From assembly GCA_023614405.1 (NCBI GenBank), contig CM042696.1, positions 337,457,211 through 337,521,210 of the forward strand: 64,000 bases of DNA, written 5' to 3'. This document shows positions 11,498 to 23,801 of this stretch, piece by piece. The translations under genes were made by a program, and so were the position numbers. The DNA comes from Avena insularis (lineage: Eukaryota > Streptophyta > Magnoliopsida > Poales > Poaceae). Each line of letters starts with the position of its first letter. The stretch's first letter is position 1. Under the pieces are notes generated by a model, which was not told the DNA's origin, ran no database searches, and was given only the letters and a program-made list of their open reading frames with translations.

Positions 11498-12310
11498 CTT
11501 TTGGTTCTGAATAATTCGCAAGTTTTAGGATTATCAGAATCTAGAGTGTCCGAATATATCCGGATGTCTGAATATTCATTCAACGAGACTTCCTTCTAGG
11601 AATAAATGAAAATAGGTTTAAATTGATGGAAAAATCAGATTTAAGTAACCAAATGATCTCACATAGTAATTAAATATTTGAATTAGTCAATTCCAAAACA
11701 CTTGCACCTTATTGCTCTGCAGCAAGTGCATCAACACTAGTAGTCGTCACACCTTTCAGGGTAAGATCTAAGATTTGTACTACGCCATGTATTTTCCTCA
11801 ATGTATGAACCTCATTTAGTTTTTGGACTCAATTTCACACTAGCAAGGATATATAACCATCTTTTTTTGCCTTTTGGTTCTGAATAATTCTCAAATTTTA
11901 GGATTACAAAAATCCGGATAATCTGAATATATCTAGAGAGTCCAAATATTCACTCAACGAGACTTCCTTCAAGGAATACATGAAAATAAGTTTAAATTGA
12001 CCAAAAAATTGTATTTAAGTAACCAAATGATCTTACATCGTAATTAAACATTTGAATTAGTTAATTCCAAAACACTTGCACCTTATTGCTTTGCAGCAAG
12101 TGCATCAACACTGGTAGTCATCATACCTTTCAGGGTAAGATCTAAGGTTTGTACTATGCCGTATATTTTCTTCAATGTATGAACCTCATTTAGTCTTAGG
12201 ACTCAATTTCACACTAGCAAGTATGTATAACCACCTTCCTTTAGCTTTTGGTTCTGAATAATTCTCAAACTTTACGATTACAAAAATTTGGATAATCCAA
12301 ATATATTGTT
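11498..12310. repeat. 373-bp tandem repeat, about 2.2 copies
   Basis: The word 'cttttggttctgaataattc' recurs at 11498, 11871 and 12245, a period of 373-374 bp. The copies stay similar across their whole length, including 'gcaccttattgct' and 'ctttcagggtaagatct' segments. The third copy is cut short near 12310. No coding potential is seen. Confidence 0.85.
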
Positions 12311-14311
12311 ATGATAGAGATGGATATTTTCACGGACCGTCTCCGATATATGTTGCCACTCTCCCATTCCATTTAAGATCGAGAAATCCCCCACTAGCAG
12401 GCCTCCTCTCTTTCAAATCCAGCTCCCTCTCCTGCCGCCCCTAAGTCTAGATCGACGACGCTGCCTACATCGATGTCGCCCACATTGATGCCACCCGCAT
12501 CGATGACACCGACCCCTTGCCCCCCTCCCATGCCCATGATGGTGAGCACAACCCCCACCGTAGATAGTGTGTGGATCTAGTGTTACATAATTGTTGTTAG
12601 AAACTATGACTAGAGATTATAATTAGTGGATAATATGTAATTAGTGATTTAGTATTTAGTTAGATTAACTAATCATTTGTGGTTTATATATTGTATAGGA
12701 TATATGCAGTGTGCCAAGTTTGCAAGACTCACTGCAAGGAAACAATCTTGTCAACTGGCTCACTATTTAGTGTTCATATCGTACCTGGTTATTTTGAGAA
12801 ATCAGTGGTATATTTTTAATGCGCTTCTTCTCCCTCTACTTTCTTTGAATTAGTTATTTTCAAATTTCAAAAGGAATTAGAACATTGTTGACATAAGCAT
12901 GTTCGATAATGGTATTCAATACTATTGTAATTTCTAGCCGTCTCGGGGAAGTACTTGGTGGCAAAATATGAAATATTCGGACAATGGAGGTTCTTAGAGA
13001 TGGTTTCCTTTTGTAGCCATCTGAGGGTAGTACTTGGCGGAAAAGATCTGAAAATATTTGGATAAATATTTCAGATTAGTGCCACATTATTCCTTCCATG
13101 TCTGCCCAGACCCCCACTATCCACCGCCGCCATTGCCGCCACCCTCCACCACTGATGCCTCTGGTCCCCTTCCTCTCCTCCCCACTGCCACAGGTCCCCT
13201 TCAGTGAAGATGCTCTCCCTCGCCTCTGAGGTCCTCTTCATCATCCAGGTACGTATGCATGAAAACCAATCCCCAAAACCCTAACGTAGAGCTTATATTT
13301 AGGAATTTTGGCATGGCATTTACCATTTTGCTTCTCAAATTTAGGGTTCATGGTTTCTGAGCTGTAGAGGAAGCGGATCTATCGAATGGCAGAGGAAGCG
13401 GTTCCAGAGACACACATTTAGACAAAGGTCTAGGAAAGCCAAGCGAAGCATGTGGAAACGAGACAACGACATGCACACAGCAAGCGCAACCACATTTCAT
13501 CAAACTCGCACGGGCACACGCATGTGCATGCGCACTAATTACTGGACAACGGACGTGCACACCAGATGGGGATGTGTAGGACTCCTAGGAGCACGCAAAT
13601 GTGTAGGATGATACTAGTAGTAGTAGTTTCATAACCTCATTGTATTTAATTATCCCAATATCTAAGGATAAAACAAGTGCTCCCTGGTCGCTCAGAGCAC
13701 ATGCAAACCTAAGTTTCCGGGACATTTTTCATTTTTTGCATGGAATTTTTCATTTTTTCGCTCTTTTTATTTTTGTTGTATCGTTGGATGCTCACCATGT
13801 GGCCAGATGGGGTGTGTGCTCAGTAGATCTAAAAACCTCACGTTCGCTCAATAGCATGGTTCTTAATTATTTGTACAGTCTTAATTGCTAGGCCCGATGC
13901 CCAAATCGGTAGTACCAAGACCACCTACTAATGCTCCTAGTTTTGATCAAATACTCCTCTAGTTGATCGACACCACATCCTATTAATGCTCCTGGCCGCT
14001 CATGTTGTTAAATGGAAGTGCATGTATTGGCTTTCATGTTTTCAATTAGATGCAGTGGCCACATGCATTAGCTGGATTTTAGGATTACTACTACATGCAA
14101 TAACTAGTGATAAAGTGAATATGTGAAGTTAATTCTCCGGACTAAGTATCTAGGGAATACTACATATCTGGTTTTGGTCTCCGGCCTAGAAATCCCGAAC
14201 AGAGGGAGTACTCAAGTGTGGTGATGGGTGATCAGTTGATGTGACTGTCGGCCATGAATTCCTGATCAGATAGCCGTACGTTCTGCCACCTTTTTTTTCT
14301 ACTACCACTAG
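12311..14311. other. Spacer with GC-rich gene-like patches, no supported gene
   Basis: Two short GC-rich stretches (12370-12550 and 13110-13255) have codon-like composition. The second contains an ATG near 13210 and a GTACGT donor-like site at 13249. Neither extends into a recognisable protein. Two imperfect copies of a segment around 'gtacttggtggcaaaa' and 'gtacttggcggaaaag' lie at about 12950 and 13030. The rest is AT-rich. Confidence 0.35.
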
Positions 14312-14850
14312 TAGTACATGGACACTAGCCAAATTTAAAATCTCATTCGAGCAGCAAAATCACACACCCCGACTTTGAAGCATTTTCTTCCTAACCATTT
14401 CAAACACTTTGAGGAAAAATCTCCCACCGGGGGAGTACCATTTTTGTATTATTATTAGATGGACGCTAGCCAAATTCAAAATCTCAATCAAGCGGCAAAA
14501 CCACACACCGACTTTGAAGCCTCCCGCCCCTCCGTTTCAAAAACTTTGAGGCAAAATCTCCCAGGGGGGAGTAACATTTTTGTATTATTATTAGATGAAT
14601 GCTAGCCAAATTCAAAATCTCAATCCAGCGGAAAAACCACACACCAACTTTGAAGCATTTCCCGCCCCTCCGTTTCAAAAACTTTGAGGCAAAATCTCCC
14701 ACCAGGGGAGTACCATTTTAGTATTATTATTATATGGATAGACGCCAAATTCAAAATCTCAATCGAGCGGCAAAATCACACACCAACCTTGAACCATTTC
14801 ACGCGCCTCCGTTTCAACAACTTTTGACTTGAAAATTCCCATTCTACCCA
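14312..14850. repeat. About 137-bp tandem repeat, four copies
   Basis: The word 'ctagccaaattcaaaatctc' and variants start copies at 14325, 14466, 14602 and about 14741, giving periods of 141, 136 and 139 bp. Each copy also carries a 'cacacaccgactttgaag' segment. The first three carry a 'gaggcaaaatctccc' segment followed by GTATTATTATTA. The fourth copy is the most diverged. The array lies just upstream of the copia insertion site. Confidence 0.88.
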
Positions 14851-15032
14851 TTGTTCAGATGCCCTATGGGCAAGATAAACTAGGTAGCTTGGGGACACGA
14901 TCGTAATTATTTTTCTGTTCACCTCCTTAGTCCCGATTCGCGTAGTTTTACCCGCTGGCTCTCCCCAAAATCCTAGGCTCCTCTCCCATGCTCTCACCTC
15001 CACGACCACCACAAGCACCGTCCTGTGGCAAT
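14851..15032. other. GC-rich target-site flank of the copia insertion
   Basis: The 182 bp before the copia LTR are pyrimidine- and C-rich, like a plant gene leader. They end in GCAAT (15028-15032), the left target duplication. The same sequence context resumes at 30302 after the element. Confidence 0.5.
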
Positions 15033-16364
15033 TGTTGGGCCATGTAGAGATAAACAAAACCCTTTCCCTTGGTGGTTGTGCCAAGATCTAGCTGAGGTAG
15101 TAGGACACGAGAATTACCACTAGACGCACAATTGCGGAATCGATGAAGCTGGTCCATTGATGCAGTGCAGTCCTCGATTCTATCATCGAAGTGTTGAATG
15201 TACAGCACCTCCGCCAGTATCCACACGTACGAGGAGGAGCGCCGGCGGTGGACTGATAGGTCCGGTATGGCGGGAGAACAGGACTGAATGGTGTTATGGT
15301 TTCCATCGCATGGAATGCCCTAATAGCCACACCTCTCTAGGTATGTGTGCCCCAGTATATATAAGGAGTGAAAGTAGGCTCCACTCACTTGTGGCCCATT
15401 CACTGAATCCCATATTAGTCACTGTGAGTCTAACTCACTAACTCAGTCCAATTCGGGTCCAACCCAAATAGATTTCCGGTTCAGGTCTAACCCAAACTTG
15501 CTCCCGCTCTTTAGTGTGTGACCTAACAGGTTCATGGTGGCTCGCACACGATTCGAGTCTCACTCACAATCGATCAGTCGGTAGCGGCTCCTAGCAGAAT
15601 GTGCCGACTCCCAAGTACTAAAGAGTCATGATGACATACCTTCCAATGCGACTTTCGTCCGAGTCTCTTTTGCCTCATGATACATCTTGTCAAGCTATAG
15701 GCGAATAATCGTCATCCTTTAAATAGCTCAATTCTCTTATCGATCCGAGATAAGTGATTCATCCGACTAACTCTTAGTCAATCACCTCGGTTAACACTTA
15801 ACCGAGTCATGCATGGCCATGCTTTCTGAATGATATCACACAAGAGGGCGCAGAGAACATCTCTCTAGTTTGAGGGGGGAATCCCATCTTGTTCATCCAC
15901 ATCATGCATCTTGATTCTCAGTCGACCTGAACTCTACCTTTATAACTACGAACAACGGTTGACAGAACCTAAGTCGGTGATCCTCAATTCGGATTGTGCA
16001 ATAACATCAGGTCTAAGGGCTACATTGATTGAGACATACAAATGATGACTTGTTCGTTGTATCTCAATATGGGTTAATCTGACTTGCTAAACTCTTTAGC
16101 CAAATTCGTGTAAGTCGGAATAGCATATCCATGCCCGTGACAAGTGGAACCAAGTCATCAGCCGACTTTCACATTAGTCTAAGTTGTGTGTCCAACACAA
16201 CCTCAACGACCAAGAACAATTAGTATGAACAACATGAATATATAGTTCCACAATCGAATCATATATTCAATGATACATAACAATAGTTCATACAAGGACA
16301 ATAACTTTATAATTACATTGGGAATAACATCATACATGATTGCCTTTAGAGCATACTCCCAATA
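15033..16364 (-). repeat. 3' LTR of the copia element
   Basis: This 1,332-bp repeat matches 28961-30301 over its length with many substitutions. A TATATATA box-like sequence near 15354 (read on the minus strand) is a candidate promoter element. The bases just outside its right edge read GTGCATGTGGGAGAC on the minus strand, the polypurine tract. Confidence 0.9.
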
Positions 16365-16398
16365 GTCTCCCACATGCACTAGAGTCAATCATCCCACA

Positions 16399-17040
16399 TC
16401 ACATGTCTAGGCATCTAATGCCCATAGATCTCAGGTGCGCCTCATGATTTGGCTGTGGTAGCAGCTTTGTCAATGGATCCGCAATATTTGAATCCGTGTG
16501 TACCTTGCATAACTTGATATCACCTTGATCCACGAACTGGCGAATCAGGTGGTACCGCATGAGTATCTGGTTGTTCTTCTGGTGTTGTCTAGGTTCCTTG
16601 GCTTGTACGATATCACCATTCTTGTCACAATACACGTCTAACGGATTGGACAATCCCCGAACCCCACCAAGATCCATGAGGGAGTTTCTCATCCAAACAC
16701 AGACACAGTCTCTTGCTTGGAACTTTTCCAGCTCACAGCTCCTCCGTTCATAACAAACACATATCTAGATTGCAAACGAGAATCATCCGAGTCAGTGAGA
16801 TAACTCGCATCCGTGTAACCCCTTACACTGAGTTCATCCTCACCCCCATAAACTAGGAACATATCCTTAGTCCTTCTCAAGTACTTGAGGATATTCTTAG
16901 CTGCTGCCTAGTGGATTTCTCTAGGGTCAGCCTGGTATCTGCTCATAACATTTAAAGCATAGGAAACATCCGGCCTTGTACAAACCATAGCATACATGAT
17001 GGATTCGACTGCTGAAGCATACGGAATCACACTCATCCGA
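16399..17040 (-). pseudogene. Copia RNase H, broken
   Basis: The minus strand encodes the end of pol. An RGYTDASYLTDSDDSR stretch (first Asp of RNase H) and GGAVSWKSSKQ lie at 16880-16700. The C-terminal piece at 16692-16399 has the lysine- and histidine-rich RNA-contact region (KVHTDSNIADPLTK). The two are in different frames and the connecting Glu-containing segment is damaged. The intact domain would remove the RNA strand during reverse transcription. Confidence 0.85.
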
Positions 17041-17860
17041 CTTCGCTCATTAGTTGTCGAAGGACACTAAGTCTTGCTAAGTTTAACACCATGGGACATT
17101 GGTAAGAACCCCTTCTTAGACGATTCCATGTTGAACTTCTTCAACACTTTGTCCAAATATGTACTCTGACTCAATCCAATGAGCTTCCTTGATCTATCTC
17201 TTTAGATCCGTATTCCTAGTATGTAAGTTGCCTCACCTAAGTCTTTCATCAAAAAACTCTTTTCCAATGATTCTTCTTGCAACATCTGGACATAATTTCC
17301 AATCAGTAATATGTCATTCACATATAAGATCAGATAGTTTATTTTTCTCCCACTAAACTTCTTGTATAAACAAGAATCATGATCACTCTTGATGAAGCCA
17401 AATGATTTTACTACATCATCAAAGCGAATGTTCCATCTCTGAGATGCTTGCTTTAACCCATAAATGGATTTCTTAAGTTTGCATACTTTGTCAGCATTAG
17501 CTGGATCAACAAAACCCTTGGGTTGTATCATATACACATCCTCGATTAAATTTCCATTAAGGAAAGCCGTCTTGACATCCATCTGCCCTATCTCATAGTC
17601 AAAATAGGCTGCTATAGCTAACATGATCTGAACTGACTTTAGTATCGCTAGGTGAGAAACTCTCATCGTAGTCAACTACTTGAACATGTCGGAACCCCTT
17701 CGTGACAAGCCGTGCTTTATAGATAAAAATATTTCCATCCATATCAGTTTTCTTCTTAAAGACTCATTTGCATTCGACGGGTCTTGCACCATCTGGCAGA
17801 TCAACCAAGTTCCAAACTTGATTTTCATCCATGGACTTTAACTCAGATCTCATGGCGTCC
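17041..17860 (-). pseudogene. Copia reverse transcriptase with altered catalytic motif
   Basis: The minus strand carries recognisable RVT_2 segments: QMDVKTAFLNG, KLKKSIYGLKQASQRWN and an LGEATYILGIRI ending. The catalytic box reads YVNDILLIGN instead of YVDD, so the first of the paired aspartates is replaced by Asn, a change expected to abolish polymerisation. Stops and frame changes occur on both sides, including one near 17675. The piece before it (17860-17700) still reads as the N-terminal part, with NQVWNLVDLPDGA. Confidence 0.88.
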
Positions 17861-18059
17861 ACGACTCAAAATCAGAACCCACCATCTCTTCCGATTAAGT
17901 TGTCGTCTCATCACTGTCCAACAGTAATACATCGTGAACACTTCGCAATCTTGCTAATCTTCGTAGTGTAGGTGCAGCTGCCGGCTCAGCTATCACAACC
18001 GGCTCAACCTCCAAGACTTTTGCCAACTCGCTACTGGTCAGTACTTCTCGAATTTCTTC

Positions 18060-18790
18060 GAGCTGCACTGCACTCCCACTGACTCCCCGACTGAGAAACT
18101 ATTTCTCAAGGAAGACACTGTTCCAGACGACAAACACTTTGCCCTCTTCTCGGTTGTAGAAGTGGTAACCCAAGGATTCCCTCGGATACCCATGAAAATA
18201 CACTTATCTCATTTGGCTATAAGCTTGTCCGACTAAACTCGCTTCATAAATGCCTCACAACCCCAAATCTTAAGGAAAGACAAACTCGTCTTCTTGCCAG
18301 TCCACATCTCATGCGGTGTCTTCTCTACCGACTTTGATGGTACTCTGTTTAGTGTGAACACTGAAGTTTCTAGACAATAACCCCAAAATGATAAAGGTAG
18401 ATCCATCTGACTCATCATTGATCATACCATGTCCAACAAGGTCTGATTCCTCTTTTCTGACACACCGTTTCTCTGTGGCGTTCCCGAAGGAGTGAGCCAG
18501 GGAACTATTCCACAACTCTTTAGATGGTCATCAAACTCATGGCTCATGTACTCGCCTCCATGATCCTACCTAAGAAACTTTATTTTCTTGCCAAGTTGAT
18601 TATGTACCTCATTCTAGAATTCCTTGAAATTTTCAAAGGCTTCCGACTTATGTTTCATCAAGTAGATATATCCATACCTACTCACTCCATCAATTAAGGT
18701 AATGAAGTACTCATAACCACCTCTGGCTGCCGTGCTCATCTGGCCACATACATCACTATGTACTAGTCCCAACAAGTCAGATGCCCTTTC
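18060..18790 (-). pseudogene. Copia integrase, broken
   Basis: On the minus strand the core shows Asp in VHSDVCG (near 18760), the second Asp in a DHGGEY context (near 18560) and Glu in GVSEKRNQ (near 18455), followed by the conserved WGCEAFMKRV ending at 18233. All three catalytic positions are present. The frame changes around 18515 and 18600, and stops separate the parts, so no single protein remains. The product would integrate the cDNA. Confidence 0.85.
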
Positions 18791-19430
18791 ACAACTCTTT
18801 GCAAAAGGTGGCTTGGTCATCTTGCCAAGTAGGCAGGATTCACATATCTCGAACGACTCCAAGTCAAATGAAGTTAGGAGTCCATCATCATGGAGATTCT
18901 TCATGTGTTTCCAACTTATATGACCAATCCGACAATACCAAAAATAAGTCATATTCAGATCATTTGTTTTCAACCTTTTCACATTTATATTATAGGCAGA
19001 TTCACCATCAAGATTCAAAATAAATAACCCGTCCTAGACGGGTGCAAAGCCGTGAAACATACCATTCAAATACAAAGAACAATCATTATTCTTAATATTC
19101 GACTCATAGCCTTGTCTCATCAAACATGAGGCAGAAATAATGTTTCGACTAAGCACTAGAACATAATAACAATTATTCAGCTCCATTAAGAGTCCAAAAG
19201 GTAAATGAAGTTGCATCGTGCCGACTTCCAATGCAGCGACTCTCGCTTTGTTGCCGACTTGAATGTCAACCTCGCCTCTTGCCATGCTCCTAGTTCTTAC
19301 CAGTCTCTGCAACAAGTTATAGATGTGAATAACTTGTCTGATATCATATACCCAAGAACTACTAGGTGCATCAGCAAGATAAATGTCTATAACATTGCAA
19401 ACAAGCATACCTGAGCTAGAAGTCACACAT
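18791..19430 (-). pseudogene. Copia protease and pre-integrase zinc region, broken
   Basis: The minus strand reads an aspartic-protease-like stretch after SSSWVYD (near 19350). The expected DTG or DSG active site is replaced by DIR, so the enzyme would be inactive. It runs to a stop at 19034. The pre-integrase part follows at 19018-18800, with YFWYCRIGHISWKHMKNL and CESCLLGKM, where the His and Cys ligands of the integrase finger are visible, though one His is replaced. The protease would cut the Gag-Pol precursor. Confidence 0.8.
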
Positions 19431-19752
19431 CTACTCTTGGCTTTATCAGCCAGATACTTTTTGTAATTCCTCTTCTAGTAGCCATTCGCCTTGCAATAGA
19501 AGCAAGTGGATCCGGCTGCAGGAGATGGCTTAGTCCCTAAGGAAGCGCTTTGGACCGGGTCCTCAGCCTTACCTCCCAACTTTGCCTTCTTATTCTTAAT
19601 CCAAGAACTCTTCTTGAACTTAGCCTTATTCTACACCATCAACGCTTGAATGGCACCTTTCTTGAGATCCTCCTCATCATGCTTGAGCATCCCATGTAAT
19701 TAAGTGAGCTTCTAATCCATACCATGCATGTGGTAGTTCGAAATGAATTGAC
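19431..19752 (-). pseudogene. Copia gag, C-terminal half with damaged zinc knuckle
   Basis: The minus strand continues the gag frame interrupted by the nested gypsy: QFISNYHMHGMD follows directly from the piece that ends at 27178. The zinc knuckle reads CFYCKANGY and then KRNYKKYL. The His and the last Cys of CX2CX4HX4C are replaced, so it would not bind zinc or RNA normally. In-frame TAG and TAA stops are present. Joining the two flanks restores the conserved order of the gag family, which proves the insertion. Confidence 0.85.
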
Positions 19753-19757
19753 CATAC
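19753..19757. repeat. Left target duplication CATAC of the nested gypsy
   Basis: CATAC at 19753-19757 matches CATAC at 27173-27177. Removing one copy and the element restores a continuous gag frame in the host copia. Confidence 0.92.
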
Positions 19758-21203
19758 TAATAAATGCAAGTGCACAGATCAATTGTAGCTAGTTTCAAAG
19801 TAAAGATATCAAACCCACAGAGAGCTATTGGTAAAGGTATTTATGCCCCTCGTCACTATCTACCAAAGGATACTTATAAGATGCCTTTGATCTCAAGTAA
19901 AGGGTGTTTGAAAGGTTTTTAGTTGTTTGCAGAAAAGTAATTAAAACAAGTAAAAGGAAGCAAGCAACAAGGTTGTGTGAAAGCGTGGTTGAAATCAATA
20001 GGGCTAAAACATTCTCGTGGATGTAGGATACACCACTAGCATGGTATTGTTATTATTAATAATCAAGATAACATACTTCTTGTGTCATGAGATGTGTGAA
20101 GAGAGCTCCATAATAATATGTTCATTACAAGGCTCATAGGAAGCCACTTTGTTGAGCCAAGAGTGAGGTCACATCTAAATAACCACTGCAATGTCTAAGA
20201 AGAGTCACCCATACAAACCACCGCAATTAATGGTTCCCCCGTGGATATCGTAATTAGCTTAGGTAGTCTCTCTTTATCCTCCTTTCACCGTGTAGGTTAT
20301 GAGCCAGCACTGATCTGTCACGAGGCCATTCTGGGTACGATCCCAAAACACATCCAAAGGATTTCTCCCTCCCTTTAGTCCCAAGGGCAAAGGATATGTG
20401 GCCGACTACACATACCATCTAAAGAGAGAGATCAAACACAAATCATAAATCTATCATAGACCGACAAGACATATGGACACAAGAATAGATCATATTTATT
20501 AAAATTCATAATGGTGATAGGGTTTCTCCATCTCCCCAAGAACAAAGCATCTACTCACACATGGAAGCAATCAACAACATCATCATAGTCAAATGAATGG
20601 ATAAAAGTATGAGGATAGATCTACTGCAAACCACAATTGAATCTAGAATTTCAACAAGATCTAATAGATGAAAATAGGGGTAATGGTTGTGATGGAGATG
20701 CAGCGGTTGATGATGAAGGGGATGCTGTGTTGTCCTCCAATGATCCGTGAAGCAGCTGGGATTTTACCCCAGCCAAGTTCCTCCTTCAGATCCCTTTATA
20801 TGTGGTTTTTCGTGGTTTCTGGTGGCTGTGAATGTCGGCTCCCCCTCTAGTCTTCGCCAGGAGAAAGTATTTAATGAGGCGATCACGCTAACACCTAGTA
20901 CGGGCGGATGGTATGGGCGGGCTCCATCCGTACCACCGGTCATTATTGGTACTGATTGCTTCTCCTTGTTTGGTATTATCCCAGTTGCGAAGGTAAATCC
21001 ATAAAATGACTTTTATCACTTACAAATATCATATTATAACACAATATGACAGTTCCAATTGATATGTTCATATAAGACTTAGTGATTTGGGATCCTGTTA
21101 AAACAAGAACAAAATGGTGCGTGCAAACGTAGTGAAATACAAAGATCCCTACTCTATTTATTCAAAAACAAAAGGTTAATATGCTTCAATTTTGGACTCA
21201 TCA
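19758..21203 (-). repeat. 3' LTR of the Athila-like element
   Basis: Nearly collinear with 25720-27172. It carries GTACGGGCGG-type words at 20898-20934 and a run related to the fragments at 6930-7412 and 46409-46575. LTR B contains an extra, partly duplicated block around 26150-26330 that this LTR has only once. Confidence 0.92.
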
Positions 21204-21216
21204 ACTCCCCCAAGCT
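21204..21216 (-). other. Polypurine tract of the Athila-like element
   Basis: The minus strand reads AGCTTGGGGGAGT immediately before the LTR start TGATGAGTCC, the usual arrangement for second-strand priming. Confidence 0.85.
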
Positions 21217-22056
21217 AGGCCCTTCCTCGTCCTCAACCAAGATGGTGACTTATGGACAAGATCATCATGTTCATGAGACACTAGTTGTTGTCATAAATGA
21301 GGTAGAAATTGAAAAATGAATACAACATCAGATGTAGAGATACTTTGGGGTATTACCATGGATTAGATGACTTAGAGGCTTCCACACCATTTCTAGTATT
21401 AATGAAACCATAAGAAGCTTCTACTGATTCAACATATCATATAATCATAAAGTTTAGAGATATCAACCACTTAGTTTAGTAATGAAGATTCATGATCATT
21501 CTTTTTCTTCAAAACTTGATTCTTTTGATAGTTGTTCTCTCTTATTTCTTATTTTCTTATCTTTTTTCTATATATTTATTTATATTTTTACTCCTTCTTT
21601 CTCTCCCATCCTCTTTTTAGTACAGCTATTTGATCATGCTCACTACTTTAATGGCTTTCAAAAACTCTAAATTATAATATGCTACCAGAATTCTTCTTCT
21701 CACAAATTAATCAATACTTTTATCGGTGTGGAAGTCCCTAAAATCATGACAGTTGTACAAGTATGATAACACTCAACCTAGTTCAATCATCTAATATAAT
21801 AATCATGAATCAAAATACAACTTAAAATTATCATAAAATCTCACAACTCAACAGATAAAAATCTTCTCTTGAACAAAGGGATCTCAAAGTTGATGCAACT
21901 AATGCAAATTATGGAATTAAAGTCTAACATGCGTGCAGGAAAGTAAACATCCTCTGTAAGATAGATTACAAGGCTATCATAGATCCCCCCAAGCTTGGAA
22001 TCAAGCTAGGTGAATCAAATAATTCCTTGTGATTATTTGATACCATGGCGCGCCCT

Positions 22057-22569
22057 TTAGTCTGTAGAGGTCTTGCTGGAGATCGTTGCTTGAAGCCTCT
22101 TGTTTGTTTCCTCTTGTGTCGATATGCATCGCAGGCACTTCTGCAGATTCGAACGCAAGAGGAACATCTCGTCAGTAACCTTCTTCATCATGTCGTTGAG
22201 TTCCTTCTTGCTTTCTAGATCCAAGAGATGCTTACGCACAATCTCCATGTGGATGAGTTCTTATTTCTGATACTTGTCCATTTTACGAAGGCGATGTTCA
22301 GTGTCCGGAACGTGTGCATTAACGGGCATGTCCAGAAGGTTGAACCCTCGATCCTCTTGAGGCTTCACGCTTATACGTGTGTTCATGGTGATCTTATTTG
22401 TTGTTGAAGTGTGCTCCATGGTCTCTCGGTAAGTTCCTGCATCGTGATGGTTAGACTTCTTACGCTTGGGAGAGGAATAGTTGACGCCAATGAACTTAAG
22501 TGACTCCGTGCAGCCTTTTCCATGAGGCTTTTTGGCTTCATCTTCGTCTTCGGGCTTCACCATAGACAA
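22057..22569 (-). pseudogene. Extra 3' ORF of the Athila-like element
   Basis: Two consecutive minus-strand segments (22569-22261 and 22248-22057) read as a charged protein. The first is Lys/Glu-rich with a basic SPKRKKSNHH cluster. The second is a Leu/Lys-rich helix with heptad-like spacing, plausibly a coiled coil. They are separated by a stop near 22260. The ORF sits between the pol remnants and the polypurine tract, where Athila elements carry an additional (env-position) ORF. No signal peptide or membrane segment is visible, so an envelope function is not supported. The function is unknown. Confidence 0.45.
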
Positions 22570-22960
22570 GTAGTTTGGCTACTACCATCCTCTATTTTTT
22601 TGCTCCACGAAGCTCTCATACTCTTCATCATCGGATTCATCATCAGAGTCATATGTGGTCTGCTTGTTCTTTGGGCTCAACCCTTGAGCTTCAAGATCAT
22701 CAGATTCAATGGAGGAAATCTGGAAACTATCCCATGAAGGAGCCAGGAGGTTTAGAGGCTTGCCTTTGCCTTAAACAGGGTAGCGGATCAGGTAGATTGG
22801 ATCTGTTGATATAAGAGGGAGGAAGACCTTTATGGAGGCTTATTAAGGGTTAGAGGCAAGGAGAAATTTGTGCTGAGAGGAAAAGGGTCGGCCAAGAAAA
22901 GAATCCCAACAAATATGGAAAGAAATAGGCGAAAAAGGAAGAAATCACGTTCGTAACGAT

Positions 22961-23302
22961 CACCTGGTACGGGCGGACACCTATACGGCTCGCCCGTACC
23001 GGGTCGTTTCCAAAAACTCTAGCCTATGAACGTCGGTAACTAGTCAATCGACTAAATGGTACGGGTGGCTCCCGCTCGTACTTCCCGTCTGTACTGACGT
23101 TACCGACTTTAATTTTTTTTGACACAAAGTGAACAAAGAACGGACGAAAAGATACCGAACTGGTAACAACCATCTATACGGGTTGATGAGTCTATACCAC
23201 GCGGTCGTACCAGTATGCAAAAACAAAACGAAGGTCACCGCCCTCTTAACGATTAGTGATATGGGCGGATCCGGCCGTATCGTTCGCCCGTACCGACCTT
23301 GC
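22961..23302. repeat. Cluster of GTACGGGCGG / CCGCCCGTAC inverted words
   Basis: Between the extra ORF and the RNase H remnant, GGTACGGGCGG (22966) pairs with CGCCCGTACC (22991). Further variants lie at 23058, 23086, 23170-23212 and 23264-23295. The same words occur in both LTRs. They could form short cruciforms or act as a binding or methylation target. No coding role is seen. Confidence 0.75.
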
Positions 23303-23447
23303 AAGACCGAAAGTAAATTTAAGAAAACAAAGGGAGAATTGAAATGAAAAAGAATTAGTAGAAAGTTGTCCAAAACAAAAGTGTGTCCAGACTTCACATA
23401 CCTAGATCATCTAGAGAGAATGAGTTCATTTGGGTACCTTCTCTTTC

Positions 23448-23801
23448 CTAGATCACCTTTTTCTTTTTCTCTTCGAACAAAGTTGGTTGCAGAAAATCAC
23501 AAAAACCATTGCAAGAAGAAATCGAGAAATTCCTTTTTTGTAGTGTGGTTCCCACATGTATGTAAATGGATGACACCTCTTTAGGAGGAGAAATTTCTTG
23601 AATGTCCATGGATGTTTCCTTTATCTCTTCCTTTATTTGTAGAATATGTAAATCAAATTCTTGGAAAAGTAGAGTCCAACGGATCATCCTTAGCTTAATG
23701 TCAGTTATCTCTAGGATTTCCTTTAAGCCAATACGATCAGTATACACCTTTACTTTTGAGTCAATGCTATAAGATCTAAACTTATCACAGGAGAAAACCA
23801 C
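23448..23801 (-). pseudogene. Athila-like RNase H remnant
   Basis: The minus strand encodes VYTDRIGLKEILEI, LRMIRWTLLFQEFDLHILQIK and similar stretches, matching the end of the RT-linked RNase H of gypsy elements. The frame runs 117 residues before unrelated sequence. Integrase, which should follow, is absent. The next sequence is the palindromic spacer and the extra ORF. Confidence 0.75.

Noticed and set aside
13110..13260. Host-gene exon with donor site
   Set aside because: The open segment is under 50 codons and has no continuation or recognisable product.
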